Assembly (NCBI RefSeq): GCF_002216145.1
Contig: NZ_CP022278.1
Span: forward strand, 1,178,001-1,242,000
DNA: 64,000 nucleotides
Source of the DNA: Neisseria chenwenguii
Lineage (GTDB): Bacteria > Pseudomonadota > Gammaproteobacteria > Burkholderiales > Neisseriaceae
Direction: 5' to 3'
The translations under genes and the position numbers were made by a program. Below, in pieces: positions 39,178 to 48,793 of the stretch (positions are counted from its first letter, which is position 1; the number at the start of each line of letters is the position of its first letter). The notes beneath the pieces were generated by a model, which was not told the DNA's origin, ran no database searches, and was given only the letters and a program-made list of their open reading frames with translations.

Positions 39178-39299
39178 GTAGGTGCTTTTTGTTTGCAAAC
39201 GTTTCAGGCCGTCTGAAAAGGTTAAACTTTTTTCAGACGGCCTGTTTGACTGAACCTTACCCGCGTTTTGCGACTCTATATCTGTTTACCCGAAAGCTG

Positions 39300-39887
39300 A
39301 TGTTTATGCTGAAAAAACTGTTGATTGTTCTGATCCTGCTGCCCGCGCTGCCCGCGTGGATTGCGGTGCAGGATTATCTCGTTTCCCGCCGCGGGATTGA
39401 GGCCGTGCGGCCGGCGGACAAGGCGGTGGTGCTGGCGACGAAGGCTTACGAACAAGGCCGTCCGAATCCCTGTTTGGCGGCGCGGGTGGAGGCCGGCGCG
39501 GCGCTTTACCGTGCGGGAAAAGTGAAGAAGCTGGTCATGAGCGGCGGCATCAACCGCGACCACCGCTACGGATCGCGCACGATGCAGGCGTTGGCGGAGC
39601 GGATGGGGGTGCCGGCTTCCGCTATCGAGCAGGAAGACCAATCGTCGGATACCTTTGAGAATATCGTGTTCAGCGCGAGATTCATCGAAAACAGTCCGCG
39701 CGTGGTGCTGGTCAGCGCGGGTTATCATTTGATGCGTTCGCGTTGGATGGCGGAAAAACAGTGGCCGGGCAAGGATATTCAGGTTTTCGCCGCGCCGTTT
39801 TGTTCGGAGCCGAACGGCGGTTATGCGTTTTCCCTCGTGCGCGAGGTGGCTGCGGTGGTGAAAAACGGGGCTAAAGGGCGGTTTTGA
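39300..39887 (+). CDS. YdcF/SanA-like DUF218 membrane protein
   Basis: 195 residues. One N-terminal membrane anchor (LKKLLIVLILLPALPAWIAV) and a DUF218 domain: ADKAVVLATKAYEQGRP, the motif KLVMSGGINRDHRYG, SSDTFENIVFSARFI and VVLVSAGYHLMRSRWMAEKQ. Such proteins are implicated in envelope or peptidoglycan-related metabolism (SanA, ElyC), exact reaction unknown. Either ATG 39300 or 39306 may be used; GAAAG precedes the first. Confidence 0.8.
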   Translation: MFMLKKLLIVLILLPALPAWIAVQDYLVSRRGIEAVRPADKAVVLATKAYEQGRPNPCLAARVEAGAALYRAGKVKKLVMSGGINRDHRYGSRTMQALAERMGVPASAIEQEDQSSDTFENIVFSARFIENSPRVVLVSAGYHLMRSRWMAEKQWPGKDIQVFAAPFCSEPNGGYAFSLVREVAAVVKNGAKGRF

Positions 39888-39929
39888 GGCCGTCTGAAAA
39901 ACCCGCCGCCGCTGTTTTTCAGACGGCCT
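39887..39929 (+). terminator. DUS inverted pair downstream of the DUF218 gene
   Basis: AGGCCGTCTGAAAAAC and inverted copy around a CCGCCGCCGCTG loop, beginning at the stop codon. A TATAAT at 39947 is a possible -10 for purB. Confidence 0.65.
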
Positions 39930-40004
39930 GATGCCGCCGAATCCTGTATAATTGCCGACAATTTCCACGGGCTTCTGCATTTTTCAGACGGCATCTGCCA
40001 ATAG

Positions 40005-41426
<1,422 letters not shown>

Positions 41427-41455
41427 ACGCGGGGCTGATTCGGGTTTGAAACCGC

Positions 41456-41499
41456 AAAGGCCGTCTGAAAACCTGTATAGGGTTTTCAGACGGCCTTTT
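41456..41499 (+). terminator. DUS hairpin between purB and the MGMT-family gene
   Basis: AAAGGCCGTCTGAAAACC and inverted copy followed by T5; it serves two convergent genes. Confidence 0.8.
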
Positions 41500-41538
41500 T
41501 ACATTCCGGCCCGATGTTATTCAAGCAAACACCGATGC

Positions 41539-41877
41539 TTAACATTCCCAACCATACCGCTTCAAATCCACGCAGCCGTTCTCCTTTAACCCAACCCCTT
41601 CCGCACGCAGCAACTCGGCCTGCTCCGCCCAGCCCGGCACCAGCCTGCCCGATGCGTTCACCACCCGATGGCAGGGATAACGCCCGTAGTATGCTGCATT
41701 CGCCAACACGCTCCCCACCAGACGCGCGTTTTTCTCCCGCCCAATCAAACGCGCAATCTGCCCGTAAGTCGCCACCAGCCCCGCAGGGATTTCTTCGACT
41801 ACCGATAGAATTTCGAATGCAAGGCGGTCGTTTTTGGGGCGGGTGGGGGTGGGGAAATAGGATTTGGGGTTGGGCAT
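41539..41877 (-). CDS. MGMT-family DNA-binding domain protein (alkyltransferase or alkyltransferase-like)
   Basis: 112 residues containing only the C-terminal O6-alkylguanine alkyltransferase domain: VATYGQIARLIGREKNARLVG (read in parts), ANAAYYGRYPCHRVVNASG. The acceptor Cys of PCHRV is retained, whereas alkyltransferase-like proteins of similar size usually have Trp there. It may repair O6-alkylguanine or flag it for excision repair. Start at 41877 is directly behind a DUS; a reading from 41901 would translate the DUS. The ribosome site is weak. Confidence 0.82.
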   Translation of the reverse strand: MPNPKSYFPTPTRPKNDRLAFEILSVVEEIPAGLVATYGQIARLIGREKNARLVGSVLANAAYYGRYPCHRVVNASGRLVPGWAEQAELLRAEGVGLKENGCVDLKRYGWEC

Positions 41878-41918
41878 TTCAGACGGCCTTTGGGAAGACA
41901 TAGGTTAACGGGCATTTC

Positions 41919-42023
41919 CTAACATAATTTAGACTGGCGTATGGTAACGTGCACAATGGTTTTGTTCATGATATGCCGCGCAATACCGTTCAGGGTGGTT
42001 TTTACCTTGGGTGGTTTTGGCAT
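41919..42023 (-). pseudogene. mutM (fpg) 5' remnant
   Basis: The minus strand from ATG 42023 reads MPKPPKVKTTLNGIARHI then MNKTIVHVTIRQSKLC before a TAG. This lines up with the N-terminus of formamidopyrimidine-DNA glycosylase (MPELPEVETT.RGI...I.GK.I..V.VRQ.KL). The catalytic Pro2 is there, but Glu3, Glu6 and Glu8 have all become Lys. The rest of the gene is missing. It sits at the edge of the AT-rich two-gene cassette. Confidence 0.65.
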
Positions 42024-42071
42024 AAAAATCCTTATTTTACAAAATAATAGATATTGTTTTATTTTTTGGAA

Positions 42072-42077
42072 TATAAT
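42072..42077 (+). promoter_or_regulatory. Candidate -10 of the AT-rich cassette
   Basis: TATAAT 36 bases before the first cassette gene; upstream sequence is A/T-rich without a clear -35. Ribosome site AAGGA at 42097. Confidence 0.45.
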
Positions 42078-42112
42078 TGCGCAATCAAAATTTTTTAAGG
42101 AAATATTTTATT

Positions 42113-42994
42113 ATGTCTCAACGGATTTTTCATCTGTATCGTTACCAAATTATTCCCAATGAACGTATTCAGGAAAAACTTCATCTATCAGAAAGTGAAT
42201 TATCTGTTGATGAAGTAATCCAACGTAAAAATGAATTTTTTATTGAAGCATTTAGGCAAATCGCATTACAAAGTATGCTAGATGAAATAGATGATACTGG
42301 TCGCAAATTAAGAATTAAAGAAGTTTATCCTTTGCAAGAAACAACACATAATCAATTCTATGTATTTAAAGTTGCAGCTTGCAAAACAGTAACCAGAGAA
42401 ACTGAAAATTTTGAAACAATGTCCGAAGAAGATTGGCCCCGCGTTCATGTGATTGTTTGGAATGATGATGAACAACAAGTATTAGCATTAGAACATCGGA
42501 CAAGTGCATTTAATAAAACAAATACTTTGGCTAATTTGCTAGCAAAGAGATTAAACAAAGTATTGTATAAGCATAATTTAAATGTTCAAATTCATCCTAT
42601 TTTTGATAAACAATCATTTTGGCAATTAGTAGAAGGTCACAAAGTTGAGCAGATAGAATTTAAAATGGTTACTCCAAATATGGCAAATATTTCAAAGGCA
42701 TTGAGCGATGACTTGAAAGCATTAGCCAAATACTCGAATTCGGCAAATACGGAATTAACTATGAATGCCCCTGAAAATGGGGAATTAAATTTATCACCTA
42801 AATTGCCCCAATTGCAAGATTTGGTTGATTATAGTAGTAAGGGAGGTGGGAGTATTAGGGTCAAATATAAAGGAGTTCGAACTAAAAAAGATACAGCAAA
42901 CACACATTCTAGTATTATTACAGATGAGTACACAGTTGAAGTGTCCCCAATAAGCTTACTAGAAAGAATTAAAAATTTCTTTCAAAACAGATAA
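42113..42994 (+). CDS. Unknown soluble protein, first gene of an AT-rich two-gene cassette
   Basis: 293 residues, cytosolic. It starts MSQRIFHLYRYQIIPNE after AAGGAAATATTTTATT. Predicted layout: helical N-terminal part to about 75, a beta-rich core (VHVIVWNDDEQQVLALEH), helical middle (ANLLAKRLNKVLYKHNL), FWQLVEGHKVEQIEF, then a region with VTPNMANISKAL and a C-terminal GGGSIRVKYKG plus DEYTVEVSP. I do not recognise the family. Codon use and A+T content are very different from the neighbours, there is no DUS, and the partner 6 bp downstream is a small membrane protein. A phage-defence role is plausible but only inferred. Confidence 0.75.
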   Translation: MSQRIFHLYRYQIIPNERIQEKLHLSESELSVDEVIQRKNEFFIEAFRQIALQSMLDEIDDTGRKLRIKEVYPLQETTHNQFYVFKVAACKTVTRETENFETMSEEDWPRVHVIVWNDDEQQVLALEHRTSAFNKTNTLANLLAKRLNKVLYKHNLNVQIHPIFDKQSFWQLVEGHKVEQIEFKMVTPNMANISKALSDDLKALAKYSNSANTELTMNAPENGELNLSPKLPQLQDLVDYSSKGGGSIRVKYKGVRTKKDTANTHSSIITDEYTVEVSPISLLERIKNFFQNR

Positions 42995-43000
42995 TTAAAT

Positions 43001-43444
43001 ATGATAAATACTGTTACTTGCACAGCAGCTAAATCTTTCGTAATTTCTCTTGTTTTATATTTGATTCAATATTTTATAGGAGTTTATTTTATGGGAGACT
43101 TTATGCGCTCCAATTTATTAAACATTTTAATAACATTAATGGCGATAAATACGGCTACAGTGGCTGTTATTCTGTCAAAATTGTATGAAATAAGTAAGCA
43201 GCACAATCAAAAAATTAATGATTCATTTAAGAATACAAAAGCACAATTATTATTATCCGTACGAGAACAAGTTACTTTAATTGGTGTTGCTTTAATTTTA
43301 TCTATTCTTTCAAAGAAGAGTAGTTGGACTTTTGAACCTTTATTGATAAATGCGGGATTAGAAGTTTTATTATCAACTGTATTCATTTATTCTCTTTTTA
43401 TCTTATATGATACGGCAGTAGCAGTATTGGAATTTTATGAATAA
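43001..43444 (+). CDS. Unknown four-helix membrane protein, second gene of the AT-rich cassette
   Basis: 147 residues with four hydrophobic segments at about 10-30 (SFVISLVLYLIQYFIGVYF), 38-60 (LLNILITLMAINTATVAVIL), 88-106 (EQVTLIGVALILSIL) and 115-140 (EVLLSTVFIYSLFILYDTAV). A charged cytosolic loop (YEISKQHNQKINDSFKN) lies between helices 2 and 3. Starts 6 bp after the preceding stop, so certainly co-expressed. No recognised family. Same low G+C as its partner. A membrane effector or anchor for the soluble protein is the simplest guess. Confidence 0.72.
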   Translation: MINTVTCTAAKSFVISLVLYLIQYFIGVYFMGDFMRSNLLNILITLMAINTATVAVILSKLYEISKQHNQKINDSFKNTKAQLLLSVREQVTLIGVALILSILSKKSSWTFEPLLINAGLEVLLSTVFIYSLFILYDTAVAVLEFYE

Positions 43445-43492
43445 CGGTTAATAAATCAAACTAATGTTAATAGCTTTGAGACTGCCTGAAAA

Positions 43493-46400
43493 CTAAGTAT
43501 TCAAGCTATCCCACTCCTTCCCCAACCTCTTCACCGACACCGGATACGGCGTCTTCAACTCCTGCGCAAACAGCGATACGCGCAGTTCTTCTATCTGCCA
43601 TTTGAACGCTGCGAGGCCGTCTGAAACGGGTTGGTTTTGCCGCGTGAGGCTGTCCGTTTTTTCCTGCCACATCTGTTCCAGCTCCTGAATTTCGGCTTCG
43701 CGCGCGGCGTCGCGGGCGGGGTTGCCGCTGTATTTTTCCATGCGCAGGGTCATGGCGCGGAGGTAGACGGGCAGGCGCGGCCATTGCGGCCACGGGGTTC
43801 GGACGGCGAAGCCTGCGCCGAGCAGGGTTTGCACGCGTTCGCGCAGCAGGTGGGCGAGCGGGTGTTTGCCGCCGGCGAGTTTGCCGTTGAGTTCGGCGTA
43901 GGCGGCGGCGGTGTCCTGCAGATAGCGGCTGACGGCTTCTTTGACGGCGGGCAGGCGGCTGCGGGCGCGTTTGATTTGTTCTTTGAACGCTTTTTCGCTG
44001 CGGGGTGGTTCGTCGTCGCCGATAAAGGCGCGGTCGCACACGGCGGCGGTGAGGTCGTCGCGCAGGGTGTCGGCGGGAATGTGTTTGAGCAGCATGGCGG
44101 CTTGGGTAAACCCTTGAATGCCTTTGTTTAAATCCTTCATGTGCTCTTTGAGTTGCAAGGCCATGAGCGCAATCACGCCCTTGCGGTGGGCTTGGGCGGC
44201 GGCTTCGGGCGTGTCGAACAGGCGCAGGGCGATGCTGCCGTCTTTCTGTTTTTGCAGGCCGAGATAGCCCGTGAGCTGCTGTTTGCCGCGCGCGAACTTG
44301 ATGCTTTCGGGCAGCGTGCCGATGTCCCACGCGGTGACGTTGTCGCGCTCGAATTCTTGCGTGTTGTCGCGGAAGGTAACGGCGGCGGCTTGGCCAAGTT
44401 GTTGTTGCAGCTGGATTAAATTCCTGCCCATGCCGAGTTCCTGCCCGCCGTCGTCCACCACGCGCAGGTTGAAATAACAGTGTTCAGGCAGCCTGAACGC
44501 CGCCCATTCGTCCAAATCGATTTGCTCGAGCAGACGCATATCGCCGGCGGTTTTGGCGATAAAACGGGCAAGCTGGGGAATAATCGGCTCTTGGCGGTTC
44601 GGCTCGCTTTCGAGAAATTTCGTTACGAACTCGGGCACGGGCACGCACACGCGGCGCACCTGCTTGGGCAATGCTTTGATTAACAACTGGATTTTTTCGC
44701 GCAACATGCCGGGCACCAGCCATTCGAGCGCGGGCGCGTGGATGCGGTTGAGCACGGTAAGCGGCAGGGTCAGGGTTACGCCGTCAAGCGGGTGGTGCGG
44801 CTCAAAGCGGTAGGCCAGTTTGAATTTGCCGTCGGGTGTTTTATAAAACTTGGGGAATTGCTCTTCGGTAACGTGCGCCGCCGCGTGCTGCATCAGGTCT
44901 TCTTTGGTGAGGAACAGCAGGCGCGGGTTTTCTTTTTCGGTTTGCTTCAGCCACGCTTGGAAAGTGCGGATGTCGGCCAGCGGTTTGGCGTTTTCAGACG
45001 GCCTTTGACGGGGCGGGTTTGAATTTGCCGTTTTTTCCGCCGTGTTTTGAGACGGCGGATTTTCAGACGGCGTAGGTCGGGCATTGATGCCCGACGGGGT
45101 TTGTGCCACTGCGTTGCCAGTGTCGGGCATGAATGCCCGACCTACGGTTTCTTGGTTTTCAGACAGGCATTCTGTTGGGGCGTTACCGGTTTCGTAGGGT
45201 AAATGTAAACCCACCGTTTCCGCCGTGTTTTGCAACGGTGGGTTGACACCCACCCTACGCGGATTTTCAGACAGGCATTCTCGGTTCAGGCCGTCTGAAA
45301 CGGATTTTTCAGACGGCGTAGGTCGGGCATTGATGCCCGACGGGGTTTGTGCCACTGCGTTGCCCGTGTCGGGCATGAATGCCCGACCTACGGTTTCTTG
45401 GTTTTCAGACAGGCATTCTGTTGGGGCGTTACCGGTTTCGTAGGGTAAATGTGAACCCACCGTTTCTGCCGTGTTTTGCAACGGTGGGTTGACACCCACC
45501 CTACGCGGATTTTCAGACAGGCTTTGCGGGTTCAGGCTGTCTGAAACGGATTTTTCAGACGGCGTAGGTCGGGCATTTATGCCCGACGGAGTGTGTGCGG
45601 ATGCATTGCCTGTGTCGGGCATAAATGCCCGACCTACGGTTTCAGACGGCACATACCTTTCAGGCAGCCTTTGGTTGTAAAAATCAAACAACGCCTCTTC
45701 GTCCACCAGCACATCCTGCCGCCGCGATTTGTGTTCCAACTCGCTGATTTCCTTAATCAGTTTTTTATTGTGGACGAAAAAATCCGCCTTCAAATCGCAT
45801 TCCTGCGCCACCAGTGCGCTGCGGATGAAGATTTCGCGCGCCTCTTCGGGGGCGATGCGGCCGTAGGCGACGGGGCGGCGCGGCAGCACGGTCAGGCCGT
45901 AGAGCGTGACGCGTTCGCTGGCGACGACTTCGCCGCGTTTCTGCTCCCAATGCGGCTCGAAATAGTGGTAGCGCACCAGATGCCGCGCCTCCTGCTCGAT
46001 CCATTCGGGCTGGATGGCGGCCACGTCGCGCGCGTAAAGCCTTGTTGTTTCAACAAGTTCCGCCGCTATCACCCATTTCGGCTTGCTCTTGAACAGGGCG
46101 GACGCGGGGAACAGGTGGAAATGCGAACCTCGCGCGCCGGTATAGTCGTGGCCGTCGGGCGACTTCATGCCGATGTTGGCAATCAGCCCCGTGAGCAGGG
46201 CGCGGTGGATTTGTTCGTAGCCCGCTTCTTTGGCGGCGCGGATGTTGGCGCGGTGCTGCTTTTTATCCAGTTGTTTTTGCTTGAGTTTCGCCGACAAATC
46301 CTGATCGCCCGCGTTTTCAGACGGCCTCAACTGCGCCGCTTCGGCAGGCCGTCTGAAAACCTGTTCGCGCGACGCCAAACCCATTTCCACCGCAATTTCG

Positions 46401-46770
46401 GCAAGCTGTTTGTGCAGCTCGCGCCACTCGCGCATCCGCAGGTGCGACAGGAAATATTGCCGGCACCACTGCACCAACTGCTTGTTCGACAAGCCTTTGT
46501 CGCGCTCGCGCTGGAAGCTGTCCCAAATATTCAGGTAGGCGAGAAAATCCGACTGCTTGTCGGCAAACCGCTCATGCGCCTTCGCCGCCGCCTCGCGGTT
46601 CTCCAAAGGCCGCTCGCGCGGGTCTTGAACGGAAAGTGCGGACACAATCACCAGAATTTCCGCCACGCAGTCGTGCTTCTTCGCCGCCAGCAGAATGCGC
46701 GCGATTTTCGGGTCTATCGGCAGCCGCGCCATCTGCTCGCCGAGTTTGGTCAGGCGGTAGCGGGGGCGGT
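43493..46770 (-). pseudogene. hrpA: ATP-dependent RNA helicase HrpA, C-terminal piece of an interrupted gene
   Basis: The frame is open from 47026, but HrpA sequence begins near 46765 with RYRLTKLGEQMARLPIDPKI, directly continuing where the N-terminal piece (50155-51552) stops. It covers the winged-helix/HA2 region (ILVIVSALSVQDPRERP), the OB-fold and the long C-terminal DUF3418 region (AVTFRDNTQEFERDN, SLFAQELKTPYPVSVKRL). Residues corresponding to 45060-45650 are in-frame 82-residue repeats. The 3.4-kb insertion separates it from both RecA domains, so no complete helicase can be made. The open frame itself is undamaged, suggesting a recent event or some remaining use. Confidence 0.88.
45072..45637. 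repeat. Tandem 246-bp repeats made of two hairpin families, inside hrpA
   Basis: Alternating elements A1 45072-45145, B1 45194-45258, A2 45318-45391, B2 45440-45504, A3 45564-45637. The period is exactly 246 bp (82 codons) for A and B copies. A is GTAGGTCGGGCAT..ATGCCCGAC facing its inverted copy; B is GTAGGGT..ACCCACC facing its inverted copy. Every element starts GTAG and ends CTAC. DUS and TGCCTGTCTGAA sites lie between them. The frame stays open throughout. Confidence 0.92.
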
Positions 46771-46805
46771 TTTCAGACAGGCTTGGTTTGTCGGCATGGG
46801 GGGGC

Positions 46806-46817
46806 AGGCTGCCTGAA
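46806..46817. repeat. Foreign-type uptake sequence AGGCTGCCTGAA
   Basis: Matches the Simonsiella-type DUS dialect, at the left edge of the hrpA interruption. On the other strand Kingella-type AGGCAGCCTGAA occurs at 47001-47012. Confidence 0.7.
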
Positions 46818-47001
46818 AGGAGTTCAGACGGCGTGTTCGGATTTTTTATCGGTTTATTCGGTGTGTTTTGCATAGCGGATTGTTTGGGTTCGGTGGGTTT
46901 CGGGTTGCCTTCGGGGAAGCGGGAAACAGAAAATTCAGACAATTTGATATTTCGTTGCAGCTTTGTTTTCAGACGGCATGGCCAGTTTTCAGACAGGCAT
47001 T

Positions 47002-47571
47002 TCAGGCTGCCTGCAATGCTGTCCAAATCTGCTGTTTTGTCAGCTCGAAAATATCCGTCCGCTCCACCGCTTTCGCTACCAAACTTGCCCCTTCACAAGC
47101 ATTCAGAACCAATAGTGCCGCGTCTGCCGGCAATACGCCCGAGCATTCGCCATTGGCTGCCGCCTCTTGCAGAACCGATTCCAACCATTTGAGTTGAAAA
47201 GAAAAATAATCGCAGGTCTTCATTTGCAAGGCTTCGGGCAAATTCGCCATTTCTGCCGACATCGCTCCGCACAACGGCAAAAGGGGCGTGTGCAAACCTT
47301 CCGCAAAAATATCGATATATGCCTGCAAACGCTCTTTTGCAGACGAAAATTGCTGCCGGATTGCCGCCAACCGTTCCGCCAAAGCCGTTTGCGTTTGTTC
47401 CACTACCGCCAGCCCCAAATCTTCTTTGGCCGGGAAATGATGGTGGATGCTGGCTTTGGAAATCCCGATTTCCTTTGCCAAATCTGCGTAGCTGAACGAT
47501 GAATAACCTTTTTCCCGGATAAGCCTGTCTGCCAAATCCAATAATTTTTCGCGTGTGTTTTCTTGTCGCAT
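47002..47571 (-). CDS. TetR-family transcriptional regulator
   Basis: 189 residues starting MRQENTREKLLDLADRL, with GAGAAA upstream; an ATG five codons earlier (47586) lacks a ribosome site. The N-terminal HTH is clear (GYSSFSYADLAKEIGISKASIHHHFPAKEDL, read in parts), the remainder a helical ligand domain with one Cys in LPLCGAMSAEM and one in KTCDYF, possible redox sensors. It is divergent from the redox operon at 47801 and probably represses it through the GGTAGGTAATTA sites between them. It is inside the insertion that splits hrpA. Confidence 0.9.
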   Translation of the reverse strand: MRQENTREKLLDLADRLIREKGYSSFSYADLAKEIGISKASIHHHFPAKEDLGLAVVEQTQTALAERLAAIRQQFSSAKERLQAYIDIFAEGLHTPLLPLCGAMSAEMANLPEALQMKTCDYFSFQLKWLESVLQEAAANGECSGVLPADAALLVLNACEGASLVAKAVERTDIFELTKQQIWTALQAA

Positions 47572-47600
47572 TATTTTCTCGTACATTCTGTTTACTGATT

Positions 47601-47612
47601 GGTAGGTAATTA
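47601..47612. promoter_or_regulatory. Candidate TetR operator half-site 1
   Basis: GGTAGGTAATTA, identical to the site at 47772, in front of the tetR start codon. Confidence 0.55.
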
Positions 47613-47708
47613 TAAACCGTTTTGGTTATGCCAAACCAGCATTTCAGGCTGCTTGAACACTATGTTCTCTTATAAATCATTCAGTTAGTTAGAAATCTTA
47701 TTTTAAAA

Positions 47709-47749
47709 CCTACCTACTGGTTGACAGATAAAAAGTAGAGGTTCATAAT
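47709..47749 (+). promoter_or_regulatory. Promoter and operator of the redox operon
   Basis: TTGACA (47721-47726) and CATAAT (47744-47749) are 17 bases apart. CCTACCTACTGGT (47709-47721), an inverted form of the CTGGTAGGTAA motif, abuts the -35, and CAACTGGTAGGTAATTA lies downstream at 47767-47783. Bound TetR could block this promoter. Confidence 0.7.
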
Positions 47750-47766
47750 CCACCCATCAAATCTAT

Positions 47767-47783
47767 CAACTGGTAGGTAATTA
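47767..47783. promoter_or_regulatory. Candidate TetR operator half-site 3
   Basis: CAACTGGTAGGTAATTA in the leader of the redox operon, repeating the motif at 47601. Confidence 0.55.
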
Positions 47784-47800
47784 AAGCAAAGGAAATCCAA

Positions 47801-48133
47801 ATGAGCAAAAACATCATTTATTCAAACGACCAACAGTTCCAAAAAGACGTTTTGCAATCCGAGCTGCCTGTACTGGTGGATTTTTACGCCGACTGGTGTC
47901 CGCCTTGCAAAATGATTGCTCCTTTTGTGGACAATTTGGCGGACGAATATGCAGGCAAAGCCAAAATCGTCAAAGTCAATATTGATGAAAATCAAGAGAT
48001 TGCGGCCGCTTTGAATATCCGCAATATCCCTACTTTGATGTCGTTTAAAGACGGCAAAATGCTGGCCCGCACCGCAGGGGCAATGCCAAAACCCGAATTG
48101 GCCAAACTGATTGATTATGCCATTCACGCTTGA
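47801..48133 (+). CDS. Thioredoxin with WCPPC active site
   Basis: 110-residue thioredoxin fold: VLVDFYADWCPPCKMIAPF with redox cysteines 33 and 36, the cis-Pro in RNIPTLMSFKDG, and a normal C-terminal helix. The dipeptide between the cysteines is Pro-Pro instead of Gly-Pro, which shifts redox properties in the family. First gene of an operon with an OsmC protein, an SDR and another thioredoxin-like protein, controlled by the divergent TetR. Likely role: thiol or electrophile stress. Acquired with the hrpA insertion. Confidence 0.92.
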   Translation: MSKNIIYSNDQQFQKDVLQSELPVLVDFYADWCPPCKMIAPFVDNLADEYAGKAKIVKVNIDENQEIAAALNIRNIPTLMSFKDGKMLARTAGAMPKPELAKLIDYAIHA

Positions 48134-48185
48134 CCTTTCAGGCAGCATGAAAATTTTAATTTAACAATTCATAAGGACAGTAAAA

Positions 48186-48731
48186 ATGAAACCGTTTGCA
48201 AATGCAGCAGCCATAGCCGAATTACGAGATACCGTCGCAGCCAAACCTGAATTGGGAAAATTAACTTTGCAATTAAAAAGCCAATCAAATGGCGGGGTGG
48301 GCGTCAAAACCACTACCGGTTTAACGTTGCAAAACGGCGTGGCAGATGACGGTCGGGTAGGTAAATTCACCACGATTGGCGATGAGCCTGCCGCTTTGGG
48401 CGGATCGGATAAGGGATTGAGTCCGTTGGAATATATTCTGCAAGGTTTGGCCGGTTGCTACACCGCAACGCTGACGATTTTGGCGGCACAGAAAGGCATT
48501 GAATTGGACGATATCCGTATCGATTTGGCGGTGGATACCGATTTGAACGGCTTTTTAAAACTCAACCCTGATGTGCGCAACGGCGCAAGCGAAATCCGTG
48601 CCGACATCCACTTGGAAAGTCCGACCGCCAGCCGTGCGGAATTGGACGCGTTAATTGCTGAAATTCCAAATTATTCGCCGATTTATGATTTGATTCGCAA
48701 CCCCACGCCGGTTGTGAACCGGCCGGTTTAA
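48186..48731 (+). CDS. OsmC/Ohr-family protein with a single cysteine
   Basis: 181 residues. The OsmC fold is recognised by SDKGLSPLEYILQGLAGCYTATL, with the first (peroxidatic) Cys; the second Cys of OsmC/Ohr peroxidases is replaced (AEIPNYSPIYDLI has Ser where CP is usual). It may therefore be a one-Cys variant relying on the co-encoded thioredoxin, or a non-peroxidase OsmC-like protein. Second gene of the redox operon, followed by a palindromic Kingella-type uptake sequence at 48738. Confidence 0.85.
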   Translation: MKPFANAAAIAELRDTVAAKPELGKLTLQLKSQSNGGVGVKTTTGLTLQNGVADDGRVGKFTTIGDEPAALGGSDKGLSPLEYILQGLAGCYTATLTILAAQKGIELDDIRIDLAVDTDLNGFLKLNPDVRNGASEIRADIHLESPTASRAELDALIAEIPNYSPIYDLIRNPTPVVNRPV

Positions 48732-48737
48732 TCTTTC

Positions 48738-48749
48738 AGGCAGCCTGAA
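48738..48749. repeat. Kingella-type uptake sequence
   Basis: AGGCAGCCTGAA within the palindrome TTCAGGCAGCCTGAA. Further copies at 49595 and 50026. Confidence 0.8.
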
Positions 48750-48793
48750 AACTTTTTTAATAATTTTAATGACATGATTAAGGAATCATCGAT

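Noticed and set aside
41941..42162. 73-residue plus-strand frame before the AT-rich cassette
   Set aside because: It overlaps the mutM remnant and the better-supported cassette start, and has no ribosome site.
45072..45637. CRISPR array in the regular repeats of hrpA
   Set aside because: The repeats are 246-bp tandem units with near-identical intervals, not short repeats with unique spacers, and no cas genes are near.
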